From: Chloroflexus aurantiacus J-10-fl
GTDB taxonomy: Bacteria > Chloroflexota > Chloroflexia > Chloroflexales > Chloroflexaceae
Assembly: GCF_000018865.1 (NCBI RefSeq)
Contig: NC_010175.1
Span: 1,302,001-1,366,000, forward strand
DNA: 64,000 nt
Direction: 5' to 3'
Part shown: positions 9,270 to 18,561 of the stretch, one piece after another
Numbering within the stretch: position 1 is the stretch's first letter
How the letters are laid out: every line of letters begins with the position of its first letter
Position numbers and translations under genes: made by a program
The notes under the pieces: model-generated
The model's input: the letters and a program-made list of their open reading frames with translations, nothing else
Databases searched by the model: none
Told to the model about the DNA's origin: nothing

Positions 9270-9298
9270 GGAATGCGGAAGCGTGGCTTCCGCATTCC
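9270..9298. repeat. 13-bp palindromic hairpin of the dispersed family
   Basis: A perfect 13-bp inverted repeat (9270-9282, 9286-9298) with loop GTG and arms reading GGAATGCGGAAGC. It lies between pglF and the SGNH gene, and is followed by CGCTACACGTGTAT, which resembles the conserved flank of the other family members. It could also terminate pglF transcription. Confidence 0.7.
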
Positions 9299-9356
9299 AG
9301 ATAACGCTACACGTGTATAACTGCACCCTCACATGAACACTTCGCTATGCCTTTGC

Positions 9357-11306
9357 CTAATCACTGGCTAACTGTCGTCGCCACAGCGGCTCACCAACAG
9401 CCTGCTCGCGTGGTTTGGGTTCGTTCATCGGCATTGGTGTCGGCTGTTTGAAGGTTGGCACCAAACGATGAAGGGTACGCAACAGTACGGCTGTATCATC
9501 GTTGAGCGCTGCCATTTCGAGAATACGAATTTGGTCGGCCAGTGTGCGCGGTACTAACTGTGATGCGTTGCGAGCGATAACGATCTTGGCGTGGGTCGTC
9601 CGTTCATATTCTTCACCCTCAACAAATAGCTCTTCATAGAGCTTCTCGCCGGGGCGCAGACCGGTAAAGACGATATCAATATCGCGACCAACCTGTAGGC
9701 CAGACAACTCGATCATGTCGCGAGCCAGATCGACGATACGGATTGGTTCGCCCATATCGAGCACAAACACCTCGCCACCTTTCCCCAACACCGAAGCCTG
9801 CAACGTTAATTGCACCGCTTCAGGGATAGTCATGAAGAAGCGGCGCATTTCAGGATGGGTCACCGTTACCGGGCCACCGGCGGCGATCTGCTGCTTGAAG
9901 GTCAGCACAACCGATCCGCGGGAACCCAGCACATTCCCAAAGCGCACAGCCACATACGCCCGCCCACTCTGCCGGGCCGCCTCGTGTACCAGCAGCTCAG
10001 CCACACGCTTTGTCGCCCCCATCACACTGGTCGGATTAACCGCTTTATCACTGGAAATCATCACAAAATGGCTTACGTCAACCTGCATTGTCGCGCTGAG
10101 CAGATTGCGGGTACCGAGCACGTTATTCGTCACTGCTTCTGAGGGATGCAACTCCATCAACGGCACGTGCTTGTGCGCCGCAGCGTGAAAGACTATCTCT
10201 GGCCGGTACTGCTCGAAGATGTGCATGATGCGTTCAGCGAAACGGATGTCAGCAATGACCACCGAAAGCTTCGTGGTCGGCGGAGCGACTCGACGCAATT
10301 CCTGCTCGATAGTAAAGACCGAATTTTCGCCATGACCGAGAATAATCAGCTCTTCAGGACTGGCCCGTAGGATTTGCCGACAAAGCTCAGAGCCAATCGA
10401 GCCACCACCGCCGGTGACCAGCACCCGCTTCCCGCGCAGAAGCTGATGAACAGCGGCAATATCTGTCTGTACCGGAGGCCGGCGGAGCAAGTCTTCAATC
10501 TGGACATTCCGCAACTGATTGACGCTCACCTTGCCATCAAGCATCTCGTAAAGACCAGGCATGATTTTGGTCTTCACTCTGGTACGCTCACAGAGTTCAA
10601 CAATGCTGCGAATATCTTTACCACTCGCCGAAGGCATCGCAATAATGACGTAATGTGCCTGTCGCTCACGAGCCAGCCGCGGAATGTCGTAACGATTACC
10701 CAACACCGGCACGCCGTAGATATGCATGCCCTGCTTGAGGGGATCATCATCGAGAAAGCCGACCGCAACCATGCCGAGTTGCGGATTATCGCGGAGTTCA
10801 CGGGCAATCATCGTGCCGGCTGAACCAGCCCCCATGATCAACACCCGCTGCATGTTGAAGGTCAATTCGCTTTTAGACTTGCGCTTCACGGTTGCACGAT
10901 GCCAGCGAATACGCGCGATCAGACGAGGACCGATTGTAGCTGCCAGGCCAAAGAAGAAGAAGATGATTGGAACTGAGCGCGGTAGAAGAGCAAAGGGTGT
11001 TACCGAAGCAACAACAAGTGCAGTTGGGGTAGAGATCAGCATTGCCAGCGAAATAGCTGAAATGAGCAGCAACAGCTCGTCAATCGACGCATAACGCCAG
11101 TAGCGGGAGTAAACCCCCAGATGCCGAAAGACGATGAGATGAACTGGGGTGGCAATGATAGCAAGAATCAACCATCCCAACAGAGCATTGCCATTTGGAA
11201 GATCATCAAGCCGTACTACGAAGCTCATGTATGCCATTAATGGGAGCAGAATGGCGTCGAGAAAGAAAAAATAACGATTGCGAGTAGGGGATGGTATGAG
11301 CTTCAA
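9357..11306 (-). CDS. pglF: membrane nucleotide-sugar 4,6-dehydratase, PglF/WbpM type
   Basis: Predicted to convert UDP-GlcNAc to the 4-keto-6-deoxy sugar, the first step to bacillosamine-type sugars. Four N-terminal membrane helices are followed by a CoA-binding-like Rossmann segment (GAGSAG, about 160-165) and the catalytic SDR domain with NAD motif TGGGGSIG (about 298-305). The active site reads SSDKAVNPTSVMGATK: Asp-Lys are present and Met replaces the usual SDR tyrosine, as is normal in the WbpM/PglF class. The start chosen is TTG at 11306, because AAAGGAG lies six bases before it; the frame also runs open to a GTG at 11384. It is last of pglC-D-E-F on this strand. Confidence 0.85.
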   Translation of the reverse strand: MKLIPSPTRNRYFFFLDAILLPLMAYMSFVVRLDDLPNGNALLGWLILAIIATPVHLIVFRHLGVYSRYWRYASIDELLLLISAISLAMLISTPTALVVASVTPFALLPRSVPIIFFFFGLAATIGPRLIARIRWHRATVKRKSKSELTFNMQRVLIMGAGSAGTMIARELRDNPQLGMVAVGFLDDDPLKQGMHIYGVPVLGNRYDIPRLARERQAHYVIIAMPSASGKDIRSIVELCERTRVKTKIMPGLYEMLDGKVSVNQLRNVQIEDLLRRPPVQTDIAAVHQLLRGKRVLVTGGGGSIGSELCRQILRASPEELIILGHGENSVFTIEQELRRVAPPTTKLSVVIADIRFAERIMHIFEQYRPEIVFHAAAHKHVPLMELHPSEAVTNNVLGTRNLLSATMQVDVSHFVMISSDKAVNPTSVMGATKRVAELLVHEAARQSGRAYVAVRFGNVLGSRGSVVLTFKQQIAAGGPVTVTHPEMRRFFMTIPEAVQLTLQASVLGKGGEVFVLDMGEPIRIVDLARDMIELSGLQVGRDIDIVFTGLRPGEKLYEELFVEGEEYERTTHAKIVIARNASQLVPRTLADQIRILEMAALNDDTAVLLRTLHRLVPTFKQPTPMPMNEPKPREQAVGEPLWRRQLASD

Positions 11307-11507
11307 GACAGGCTCCTTTCCGTTTGCCGCTTTCTGGAAGGCAGCGTATGCGGGAGGGGTGCTGGCAATTGGATAACGCTGCACATATTTGTGGTGGCTG
11401 TGCTTATGCTACTGAGTGTAGGTGAACAAAAGATGTGGTGAATGACGAAAGGTGATGAAAATCTTGTTAGAAAGCCTATGTTCGTTATTCACCAATACCG
11501 CTAACAC

Positions 11508-12674
11508 TCATTGCAGTGCAGCACGCAGATGATGAACAACTTCAGTGACCTGCTCTTCACGCATCACGCTGGAGAAGGGCAATGCCAGCGAAAGGTTACC
11601 AAGCCGCTCCGTGACCGGAAAATCACCCGGTTGGTACCCGAACTGTTCTCGATAGAAGGGTTGGAGGTGGATCGGTGTGAAGTACGGACGGCTCGGAATA
11701 CCGGCATCTGCCAGCCGGCGCATAACCGTATTGCGGTCGGCGGGTGGCAAAATACGGATCACATACACAAACCAGCTCATCCGGGTGGTATGTGGGCTTA
11801 GTTGCGGGCGTTCGACCAGTTCGAGGTCGGCCAGTTGTTCGTTGTACCAGGCGGCCACCTGCGCACGACGGGCGATAAGTTCCTCGATCCGCTGTAGCTG
11901 CACAACTCCCAACGCTGCACTCATTTCGTCGAGGCGATAGTTGTAGCCCAGACGAGTGTGGTTGAGCCAGGCATCAAAGACATCGCGCCCCTGGTTGCGG
12001 AGTGAGCGGAACAGGCTGGCCCAATCATCACGGTGGGTAACAATCATTCCGCCTTCGCCGGTTGTCATCTGCTTATTTGGGTAAAAGGCAAAGACGGCGG
12101 CATCGCTGAGGGTGCCCGCCATACGCCCTTTGTACATTGACCCAATCGCTTCACAGGCATCTTCGATAACGTGTAGTCCATATTCGGCAGCTACGGCATT
12201 GATCGGATCCATATCGGCGGGTTGCCCAAAGGCGTGAACCGGCATGATCGCTCTAAGTATACCGAGCGTGTTGTGACGCCGAGGCAGCCAGCGCCGGGCA
12301 GCAGTGCCACCGCGCATGAGATCAGATGCAGCCTCAGCCACAAGCTGTGGATCGATGTTTCCGGTAACCGGATCAACATCAACGAAGATTGGAATTGCTC
12401 GCTCGTAAAGAATGCTATTGGCCGAGGCGATAAATGAGAAGGGTGTTGTAATGACCAGGTCGCCATCACGGGCACCGGTTGCAATACAGCACAGATGCAA
12501 TCCACTGGTACCGGAATTGACGCCCACCGCGTGCGGTAGTCCAACATAATCGGCCATTGCCTGTTCAAACGCCTTGATTTGTGGGCCAATGCTCAGATAA
12601 CTGGTATGCAGTACCTGCTGTACTGCCTGTATCTCGGCCTCGGTAATATCCGGTGCTGACATTGGAACTGACAC
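11508..12674 (-). CDS. pglE: PLP-dependent sugar aminotransferase, PglE/DegT family
   Basis: Predicted to add the 4-amino group to the keto sugar made by the neighbouring dehydratase. It belongs to the DegT/DnrJ/EryC1/StrS family: the PLP-binding lysine lies in FYPNKQMTTGEGG, and ASANSILYERAIPIFVDVD and the C-terminal SRPYFTPIH region are typical. The start chosen is GTG at 12674, with GGGGAG six bases upstream; a GTG at 12716 lacks a ribosome site. The product is 388 residues. It lies between pglD and pglF. The exact sugar is inferred from the gene set, not from this sequence alone. Confidence 0.87.
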   Translation of the reverse strand: MSVPMSAPDITEAEIQAVQQVLHTSYLSIGPQIKAFEQAMADYVGLPHAVGVNSGTSGLHLCCIATGARDGDLVITTPFSFIASANSILYERAIPIFVDVDPVTGNIDPQLVAEAASDLMRGGTAARRWLPRRHNTLGILRAIMPVHAFGQPADMDPINAVAAEYGLHVIEDACEAIGSMYKGRMAGTLSDAAVFAFYPNKQMTTGEGGMIVTHRDDWASLFRSLRNQGRDVFDAWLNHTRLGYNYRLDEMSAALGVVQLQRIEELIARRAQVAAWYNEQLADLELVERPQLSPHTTRMSWFVYVIRILPPADRNTVMRRLADAGIPSRPYFTPIHLQPFYREQFGYQPGDFPVTERLGNLSLALPFSSVMREEQVTEVVHHLRAALQ

Positions 12675-12758
12675 GCTCAACTCCCCTGGTATATCGCGTA
12701 AAACTTGAACACACACAACACTGACGGTTGCTCCAACTGGAGCTGTGCAGATCGACCG

Positions 12759-13412
12759 TTATTCGCCGACAGCCCGCACATATAATGGTTGTGCCGGTAC
12801 ACCGGTAACCACTGTCTCAGCAGTAACATCACGGTGGACAAGCGCACCGGCGCCGACGACACTCCAATCACCAACCCGCCGCTGTGGCATCACGATGGCG
12901 CCGATGCCAACTAAAGCACCGGTGCCGATGGTGACCGCACCACCGGTATGTACACCCGGTGCCAGATGCGCATGATCCCCCACCTGATTGTGGTGATCGA
13001 CGGTACAGGCGGTATTGAGGATAACGTTGGCACCGATAACGCTACCGGGATTGACAATGGCACCGGCGCAGATCATGGTGCCCGGCCCAATGACCACGTC
13101 AGGAGCAATAATCGCCGTTGGATGAATGGCACGGGCAAAATGTTCGCCACGCGCCTTCAATTCGGCGAAAAGCCGGGCGCGCACCCGATTATCGCCAATG
13201 GCAACAATCACACTATCGTGAGGAAGTGTGGCAAGCATGCTGACCGGCCCCAGCACCGGTAACCCCAGGCGCTGCTGACCGTGACATGTTGGATTATCAT
13301 CGAGGTAACCGATAGGCTGGCATGCCTGACCGTGGGCAGCAGAACGTAACAGAATATCGGCCACTACCTGCGCGTGACCACCTGCGCCGATGATGACAAT
13401 GCGCTGAGTCAT
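12759..13412 (-). CDS. pglD: sugar O/N-acetyltransferase, PglD/NeuD type
   Basis: Predicted to acetylate the 4-amino group of the UDP-sugar. The N-terminal half is a Rossmann-like substrate domain (IVIIGAGGHAQVV). The C-terminal half is a left-handed beta helix of hexapeptide repeats (about 95-210), with the catalytic-type His in CTVDHHNQVGDH. The 217-residue length fits PglD. The start is taken at ATG 13412; a TTG at 13421 is also possible. It lies 84 bases upstream of pglE and 139 downstream of pglC on the same strand. NeuD-type sialic acid acetyltransferases look alike, so the PglD call depends on context. Confidence 0.85.
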   Translation of the reverse strand: MTQRIVIIGAGGHAQVVADILLRSAAHGQACQPIGYLDDNPTCHGQQRLGLPVLGPVSMLATLPHDSVIVAIGDNRVRARLFAELKARGEHFARAIHPTAIIAPDVVIGPGTMICAGAIVNPGSVIGANVILNTACTVDHHNQVGDHAHLAPGVHTGGAVTIGTGALVGIGAIVMPQRRVGDWSVVGAGALVHRDVTAETVVTGVPAQPLYVRAVGE

Positions 13413-13551
13413 AGTTTGCAATGCTCTCTCGACAGGGCAACGCAGGGTATGGTGAATTGCAGGAAAGCCTTGCTCCGTCTGTTATCTGTATGCAATGACA
13501 GTTATCCAATACGTCGCTGAAAAGAACAATTGGTTACGGCTCAGGTATGTA

Positions 13552-14205
13552 TCAGTCGCTACTCGCGACTCCTGGCTTCATTGGTGGCTGCGGCGGCGGT
13601 GGTGGCGAGCCGCGAAACTCTTCGGCAGTTGCGCATCCAGGCTGACTGATCCCTTCGCGTTTGATGACCTTCCACAAGGTGAGGAAGAGGATCTTCACAT
13701 CGAGCCAGAATGAAAGCTGATCGACGTACTGCACATCGTAGGCAAACTTCTGCTCCCACGAAAGCGCATTACGACCATTGATCTGGGCCAGGCCGGTAAT
13801 ACCCGGCAACACCTCGTGGCGACGGCGCTGTTCGGGAGTGTAACGTTCCAGATACTGCATCAACAACGGTCGTGGCCCAACCAGACTCATCTCGCCACGC
13901 AGGACGCAGAGGAGTTCAGGCAGTTCATCCAGGCTGGTGCTCCGCAGAAAACGGCCAAACGGCGTCAATCGCTGATCATCCGGCAACAGATTGCCCTGCG
14001 CATCACGGGCATCGGTCATTGTCCGAAACTTAAGCATCGTGAACGGTTTCCCGTGCAGACCGGGGCGTTGTTGGCGGAAGAAGACACCAGGACCCAACTT
14101 GATCCGTATCAGCAGAGCGATGATTGCCATAACCGGTGCCAGCACAACCAGAGCTGGAATGACAATCACCAAGTCGAGGAAGCGTTTTCCATACCGACGA
14201 TACAT
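13552..14205 (-). CDS. pglC: monotopic phosphoglycosyl transferase, PglC type
   Basis: Transfers a sugar-1-phosphate from a UDP-sugar to undecaprenyl phosphate, starting a lipid-linked glycan. One N-terminal re-entrant hydrophobic helix (about 10-33) is followed by the compact catalytic domain. FRTMTDARD, the Asp-Glu dyad in SLDELPEL and SLVGPRPLL are visible. The C-terminus carries REGI followed by a GxxTxEEF-like end typical of PglC proteins, then a Pro-rich tail of about 20 residues. A strong ribosome site (AGGGAG) precedes ATG 14205. As first gene of a set with a dehydratase, aminotransferase and acetyltransferase, its donor is probably UDP-diacetylbacillosamine. Confidence 0.88.
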   Translation of the reverse strand: MYRRYGKRFLDLVIVIPALVVLAPVMAIIALLIRIKLGPGVFFRQQRPGLHGKPFTMLKFRTMTDARDAQGNLLPDDQRLTPFGRFLRSTSLDELPELLCVLRGEMSLVGPRPLLMQYLERYTPEQRRRHEVLPGITGLAQINGRNALSWEQKFAYDVQYVDQLSFWLDVKILFLTLWKVIKREGISQPGCATAEEFRGSPPPPPQPPMKPGVASSD

Positions 14206-14404
14206 AGACTGCTCCCTGGAGTGGTTGATGCGACACTGCTATAGTAGGGAGCGAAGATGTCAGTTTGATGAATGAACGAGGACTGAAGGTGACACTCTGT
14301 ATACATCAGGCCATCACTTTTTGTCGCTTATCTTTTTCCGTTTTTCGGGTCAAACTATGCTACGATGCAGGCACGGCAATGAAGGTGGTTACCTGGAAAC
14401 GGCT

Positions 14405-16192
14405 ATGGAACGATACGCACGCAATCTTCTCATCTGTTGGATCATCAGTTCGCTGTTCCTCACAACACTGCCGGCAACCCTCGTCGCCGCGCCTGGCCAG
14501 CCTTCACGATTGGGTACGTTGGGAATGAACACCTACTTCAGCGGCCTGGAACGGCTTCCGCAAAATCGCAATGATGATCTCGGAGCACTAATCAATACCA
14601 CCCGTGATCTTGGCGTGAGCTGGGTGCGTGAAGAGATTAGCTGGGCCAATCTGGAACCGGCGAAAGGTGCCTTTTCCTGGAGTTTGATGGACACGGCACT
14701 CTCGCAAACCGCGAATGCCGGTTTTGGGATTATCGGTATGTTGCTTACGACACCAACATGGGCACGGGTCGGCGATTGTGCCAGCCGGATTACGCGCAAC
14801 GGTGGTTCGCAAAACTACTGGTGCCCACCGGCAAACCCGCAAGATTTTGCCGACTTCGTGGTGGCTGCGGTCGAGCGTTATGATGGCGATGGGATCAACG
14901 ATGCTCCCGGCTCGCCACGAGTAGCCGCCTGGCAGATCTGGAACGAGCCGAACAACTGGGCAACCTGGCCGGGAGAGGCCAACGAGTACGGTGCGTTACT
15001 GGCTGCCGGCTACGCTGCGGCCAAAGCCGCCGATCCAACAGCCATTGTGGCCACCGGCGGCGTCTACGTCTTCGATGGCGGAACCCGAACCGGCGGCAAT
15101 CGTGATGGTCTGGAGTTTCTCGGCGCTGCGTTCGCCGCCGTACCCGGCGCACAGAATAGTTTTGATGCGTTAGCCATACACCCCTACATGCCCGACACCG
15201 CGCCTGATCGTGCCGGGTTGTTCGGTCTGGTATCTCTGTGGGGGCGAATTGCAAATACACGGGGCTGGCTCGATGCCAGACGGGGACCGCAAGTGCCGAT
15301 CTGGATCAGCGAGCTTGGCTGGTCGACCTGTACTGCTTCCTCGCCAGTGTGTAAAAATGAACAGGATCAGGCCAACTACCTGGTGCGCAGCCACGGCATT
15401 GCGCTGGCCCTGGGTGTACGGCACATCAACTGGTTTCAACTGGAAGACAAATTCGACAGTCCATCAACCGATCTGTGGGGAAATGCCGCACTTTTGCGCA
15501 ACCGGGATCAGGGCTACAGCCGTAAACCGGCGGCCAATGCCTACGCAACCCTGGCAACCCAACTTGGGGCTGCAACCTTTATCGGCTTTGGGCCACTGCA
15601 CAATTATACATTCCAAAGCAACGCACTGACCCCGGCGGCACGTTATCATTTGCGCTTCCAGACCAGTACCGGTGCCCTGGTTGATCTGCTCTGGACAACC
15701 GGCTCTGCCGAGACAGGACTGGTGCCGCTGGAAGCAGGACGTAGTGCTCAACTCATCAACCGCGATGGTGCAACCTTACCTCTCACCATTACCGGTGGGC
15801 AGGCGCAGATTCCGCTCAGTGGGACACCGGTGTATCTACGACAGGATACTCCACCACAGCTTGCAGTGGTACCGGCTACGGTCACGCTGCTGGCACAACC
15901 GACCGATCCAGAGACAACCTATGCCCTGACCATCCAGAACCTGGGGTCAACCAGCATCGCCTGGAATGCAAGCGGTGGGACAGGCTGGTTGACTCTTGAA
16001 ACAACCAGCGGTAACGGCTATCGCACAGAGCTGCGTTATCGTGTTAATCCGGCTGGACTGACACCCGGCACCTACACGACGACCATCACCGTGAATGCCG
16101 GGAGTGCCGGAAGTCAGAGCATTCCGATCACGTTGCGCGTGGTGACGACGATATACCGCACGTATATGCCAGTTATCGCGAGCGGCGGGTGA
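14405..16192 (+). CDS. secreted glycoside hydrolase-like protein (clan A, TIM barrel)
   Basis: An exported protein of 595 residues resembling GH39/GH5-type enzymes; the polysaccharide target is unknown. A signal peptide covers about 1-29. The (beta/alpha)8 domain (about 38-390) shows the likely acid/base Glu181 in WQIWNEPNNW and the likely nucleophile Glu303 in IWISELGWS. After a linker, a beta-sandwich of BACON-like type (about 485-580) follows, and the chain ends in TYMPVIASGG. The ATG at 14405 is chosen because it gives a clean signal peptide; an upstream ATG at 14321 would not. It is divergent from pglC, with a 199-base gap. Confidence 0.82.
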   Translation: MERYARNLLICWIISSLFLTTLPATLVAAPGQPSRLGTLGMNTYFSGLERLPQNRNDDLGALINTTRDLGVSWVREEISWANLEPAKGAFSWSLMDTALSQTANAGFGIIGMLLTTPTWARVGDCASRITRNGGSQNYWCPPANPQDFADFVVAAVERYDGDGINDAPGSPRVAAWQIWNEPNNWATWPGEANEYGALLAAGYAAAKAADPTAIVATGGVYVFDGGTRTGGNRDGLEFLGAAFAAVPGAQNSFDALAIHPYMPDTAPDRAGLFGLVSLWGRIANTRGWLDARRGPQVPIWISELGWSTCTASSPVCKNEQDQANYLVRSHGIALALGVRHINWFQLEDKFDSPSTDLWGNAALLRNRDQGYSRKPAANAYATLATQLGAATFIGFGPLHNYTFQSNALTPAARYHLRFQTSTGALVDLLWTTGSAETGLVPLEAGRSAQLINRDGATLPLTITGGQAQIPLSGTPVYLRQDTPPQLAVVPATVTLLAQPTDPETTYALTIQNLGSTSIAWNASGGTGWLTLETTSGNGYRTELRYRVNPAGLTPGTYTTTITVNAGSAGSQSIPITLRVVTTIYRTYMPVIASGG

Positions 16193-16280
16193 TATTGTGC
16201 TACAACAACAGCCTGAACCGTAGCTGCCAGACAGAGAGGGGCATCATTCAAGAGCAACAGTACAGCTACCAGGACGATCA

Positions 16281-16328
16281 TCGCGCTGCTCGTTCCCTGT
16301 CGATGCACAACGTTGACGAGCAGCGCGA
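16281..16328. repeat. 12-bp inverted repeat overlapping the rplI promoter
   Basis: Perfect arms TCGCGCTGCTCG (16281-16292) and its complement (16317-16328) are 24 bases apart. The right arm covers the end of the -35 hexamer and part of the spacer of the rplI promoter, so it could be an operator or the terminator of the upstream gene. Confidence 0.55.
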
Positions 16329-16342
16329 GGTCATGGTAAGAT
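16313..16342 (+). promoter_or_regulatory. sigma-70 promoter of rplI
   Basis: TTGACG (16313-16318) and TAAGAT (16337-16342) with an 18-base spacer, about 44 bases before the rplI start. Confidence 0.6.
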
Positions 16343-16385
16343 AATGGCCGTTGCTTAATAACGGGTACAGGTAAAGGAGAGCGCC

Positions 16386-16847
16386 GTGAGCGCAAAGAAA
16401 ATGAAAGTATTGCTGCTCCAGGATGTTGAGCACCTGGGTAAAGCTGGTGAAATCAAAGATGTAAGCGGCGGTTTTGGCCGAAACTATCTGCTACCAAAGG
16501 GCTTTGCAGTACTGGCGACGAAGAGCCAGGTTAAGCAGGCCGAAGAGCGACTGGCTGCCCAGCGCCGCAAGGCCGAGGCTGCACGAAAAGAGGCTGAGGC
16601 CCTGGCCGCCAGGCTGGCTGAGTTGACGCTCACCTTTACGGTCAAGGTCGGTGAGCAAGACCGGCTGTACGGCTCGGTAACCAATGCCGACATTGCAGCC
16701 AAACTGCACGAAGTAGCCGGGATCGAGATTGACCGCCGCAAGATCGGGCTGGAAGATCCGATCAAGCGCACCGGTGAATACGAAGTACCGGTTGAGTTGA
16801 TGAGTGGTGTATCTTCTACATTGAAGGTCGTTGTAGTGGGTGAATAA
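16386..16847 (+). CDS. rplI: 50S ribosomal protein bL9
   Basis: Ribosomal protein bL9 of the large subunit. The N-terminal domain shows the family signature KVLLLQDVEHLGKAGEIKDV with GGFGRNYLLPKG (about 7-43), followed by a long charged helix (about 44-83) and the C-terminal RNA-binding domain. Length 153 residues is normal. It begins with GTG at 16386 after an AAAGGAGAG ribosome site. It sits before dnaB, a common bacterial arrangement, but a strong terminator separates the two. Confidence 0.97.
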   Translation: MSAKKMKVLLLQDVEHLGKAGEIKDVSGGFGRNYLLPKGFAVLATKSQVKQAEERLAAQRRKAEAARKEAEALAARLAELTLTFTVKVGEQDRLYGSVTNADIAAKLHEVAGIEIDRRKIGLEDPIKRTGEYEVPVELMSGVSSTLKVVVVGE

Positions 16848-16877
16848 ACGACTGTCGCTCGCTCAACTCAGTTCCTT

Positions 16878-16915
16878 GCCAATGTGCCGCAAATTGCGGC
16901 ACATTGGCGTTTTAT
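16878..16915 (+). terminator. rho-independent terminator of rplI
   Basis: Perfect 15-bp inverted repeat (16878-16892 and 16894-16908; the hairpin must open a few pairs at its centre) followed by GTTTTAT, 30 bases past the rplI stop. Confidence 0.8.
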
Positions 16916-16953
16916 ACCATTGATGTGGATAACCGGTGGGCAACGGGGGAAAC

Positions 16954-18309
16954 ATGGTGGAAAAGCGGGAAGATCGCCTCGAACGCAGTGTACCATTCGA
17001 TCTCCAGGCTGAGCGGGCAACGCTTGGTTCCATCTTGCTTGAACGTGATGCAATCATTGCGGTTGCCGGCTGGCTTCCTGCCGAGTATTTTTACCTTGAA
17101 AAGCATGCCTTGATTTACGAGGCGATGCTGGCCTGTTACAACCGACGTGAACCGGCCGATCTGGCTACAGTCGCGGCGGAACTGCGTCGGCGTGGGCAGC
17201 TCGAACTGGTGGGCGGGTTGAGTATGTTGAGCGAGCTGGTCACCGAGGTGCCAACTGCCGTTCACATCGAATACTACGCCCGCATTGTAGAACGGACGGC
17301 ACTGCTCCGCCGCCTGATCGAGGCCGGTGGCCGGATTGCGGCCATGGGGTACGATGAAGCCAGTGATCTCGAAGAGACGCTGGATCGGGCCGAAGCTGAG
17401 TTGTTTGCCGTTTCACAGCGGCGGAACAATCAAGATTTTGTCCATATTGGCCGTGTCGTCAATACCCTCTTTTCCCAAATAGAGTCGATGCAGGAGCGGC
17501 GAGGCGAGGTGATCGGAGTACCAACCGGTTACCACGACCTCGATGAGCTGACCGGTGGTTTGCAGCCGAGCGATCTGATCATCCTCGCCGCACGTCCGAG
17601 CGTGGGTAAAACCTCTCTCGCCCTCTCGCTGGCCTATAATGTGGCGTTTCACGCAAACGGAACTGTTGCCATCTTCAGCCTTGAAATGAGCCGCGAACAG
17701 TTAGTTCAGCGTATGCTGGCGATGCATACCGGGATTGATATGCAGCGCCTGCGCACCGGCAACCTACGCGGCGAAGAGCTGAGTCTGGCGATTGAAGGGT
17801 TGGGCGTGCTGTCAGAATTGCCGATCTATATTGAAGATACTCCCGGCCTGAGCATCACCGATGTGCGGGCACGTGCCCGACGCCTGCACAGCGAGGTTGG
17901 TATCACACTTGTCATGATCGACTACCTGCAACTCATGTCGGGGCGACGCACCGATAATCGGGTGCAAGAAGTGAGTGACATCAGTCGAGGACTGAAAGCC
18001 CTTGCCCGTGAACTCAACGTACCGGTGATTGCCCTTTCCCAGCTCTCGCGTGCGGTTGAGGGGCGGCAAAATCATGTACCGATGCTGAGCGACCTCCGCG
18101 AGTCGGGTTCAATTGAGCAGGACGCGGATATTGTGATGTTTATTTATCGTGAAGAGTTGTACGATAAGGAGACCGACAAGAAAGGGATCGCCGAGATTCA
18201 CATCGCCAAGCACCGTAATGGCCCGCTAGGCGTGATCCCATTGCGGTTTGAGTCGCGGACAACGCGCTTTCAAAATCTCGAACGGTATCAGGCGCCGGAG
18301 GGTTTTTAG
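16954..18309 (+). CDS. dnaB: replicative DNA helicase DnaB
   Basis: Hexameric 5'-3' helicase that unwinds DNA at the fork and contacts primase. The N-terminal helical domain (about 10-115) starts with SVPFDLQAERATLGSILL. The RecA-like ATPase domain has Walker A ARPSVGKTSLA, the SLEMS and IDYLQLMSG motifs, and ALSQLSRAVE. The 451-residue length is typical and there is no intein. The ATG at 16954 is chosen over an in-frame GTG at 16936 because a GGGGGA site lies just before it. It is followed by a tRNA cluster with its own promoter. Confidence 0.97.
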   Translation: MVEKREDRLERSVPFDLQAERATLGSILLERDAIIAVAGWLPAEYFYLEKHALIYEAMLACYNRREPADLATVAAELRRRGQLELVGGLSMLSELVTEVPTAVHIEYYARIVERTALLRRLIEAGGRIAAMGYDEASDLEETLDRAEAELFAVSQRRNNQDFVHIGRVVNTLFSQIESMQERRGEVIGVPTGYHDLDELTGGLQPSDLIILAARPSVGKTSLALSLAYNVAFHANGTVAIFSLEMSREQLVQRMLAMHTGIDMQRLRTGNLRGEELSLAIEGLGVLSELPIYIEDTPGLSITDVRARARRLHSEVGITLVMIDYLQLMSGRRTDNRVQEVSDISRGLKALARELNVPVIALSQLSRAVEGRQNHVPMLSDLRESGSIEQDADIVMFIYREELYDKETDKKGIAEIHIAKHRNGPLGVIPLRFESRTTRFQNLERYQAPEGF

Positions 18310-18422
18310 AGAAGACCGGGTACGCCAGCCCACATTGCGGTGCAGTTCGTGGCAAGCGTACCAGTGCTGTGACCTATGGACGTACACGTGTGACAGACAC
18401 ATACCCGCTCCCCGGTTGGCTC

Positions 18423-18451
18423 TTGCCAAAATCGCCCTCATGTGGTAGGAT
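18423..18451 (+). promoter_or_regulatory. promoter of the tRNA cluster
   Basis: TTGCCA (18423-18428) and TAGGAT (18446-18451) spaced by 17 bases, 12 bases before the first tRNA. Confidence 0.7.
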
Positions 18452-18462
18452 AAATGGCGCGA

Positions 18463-18538
18463 AGGCGGGTAGCTCAATTGGCAGAGCAGTGGCCTCCAAA
18501 TCCACCGGTTGCAGGTTCAAGTCCTGTCCCGCCTGCCA
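18463..18538 (+). tRNA. tRNA-Trp (CCA)
   Basis: A 76-nt cloverleaf with encoded CCA. Acceptor AGGCGGG pairs with CCCGCCT, discriminator G. D-arm GCTC/GAGC, anticodon loop CTCCAAA giving CCA, and T-arm with GTTCAAG-type loop. First of three adjacent tRNAs. Confidence 0.97.
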
Positions 18539-18561
18539 TTTTTTGTGCCGGCCAGCCAAGC

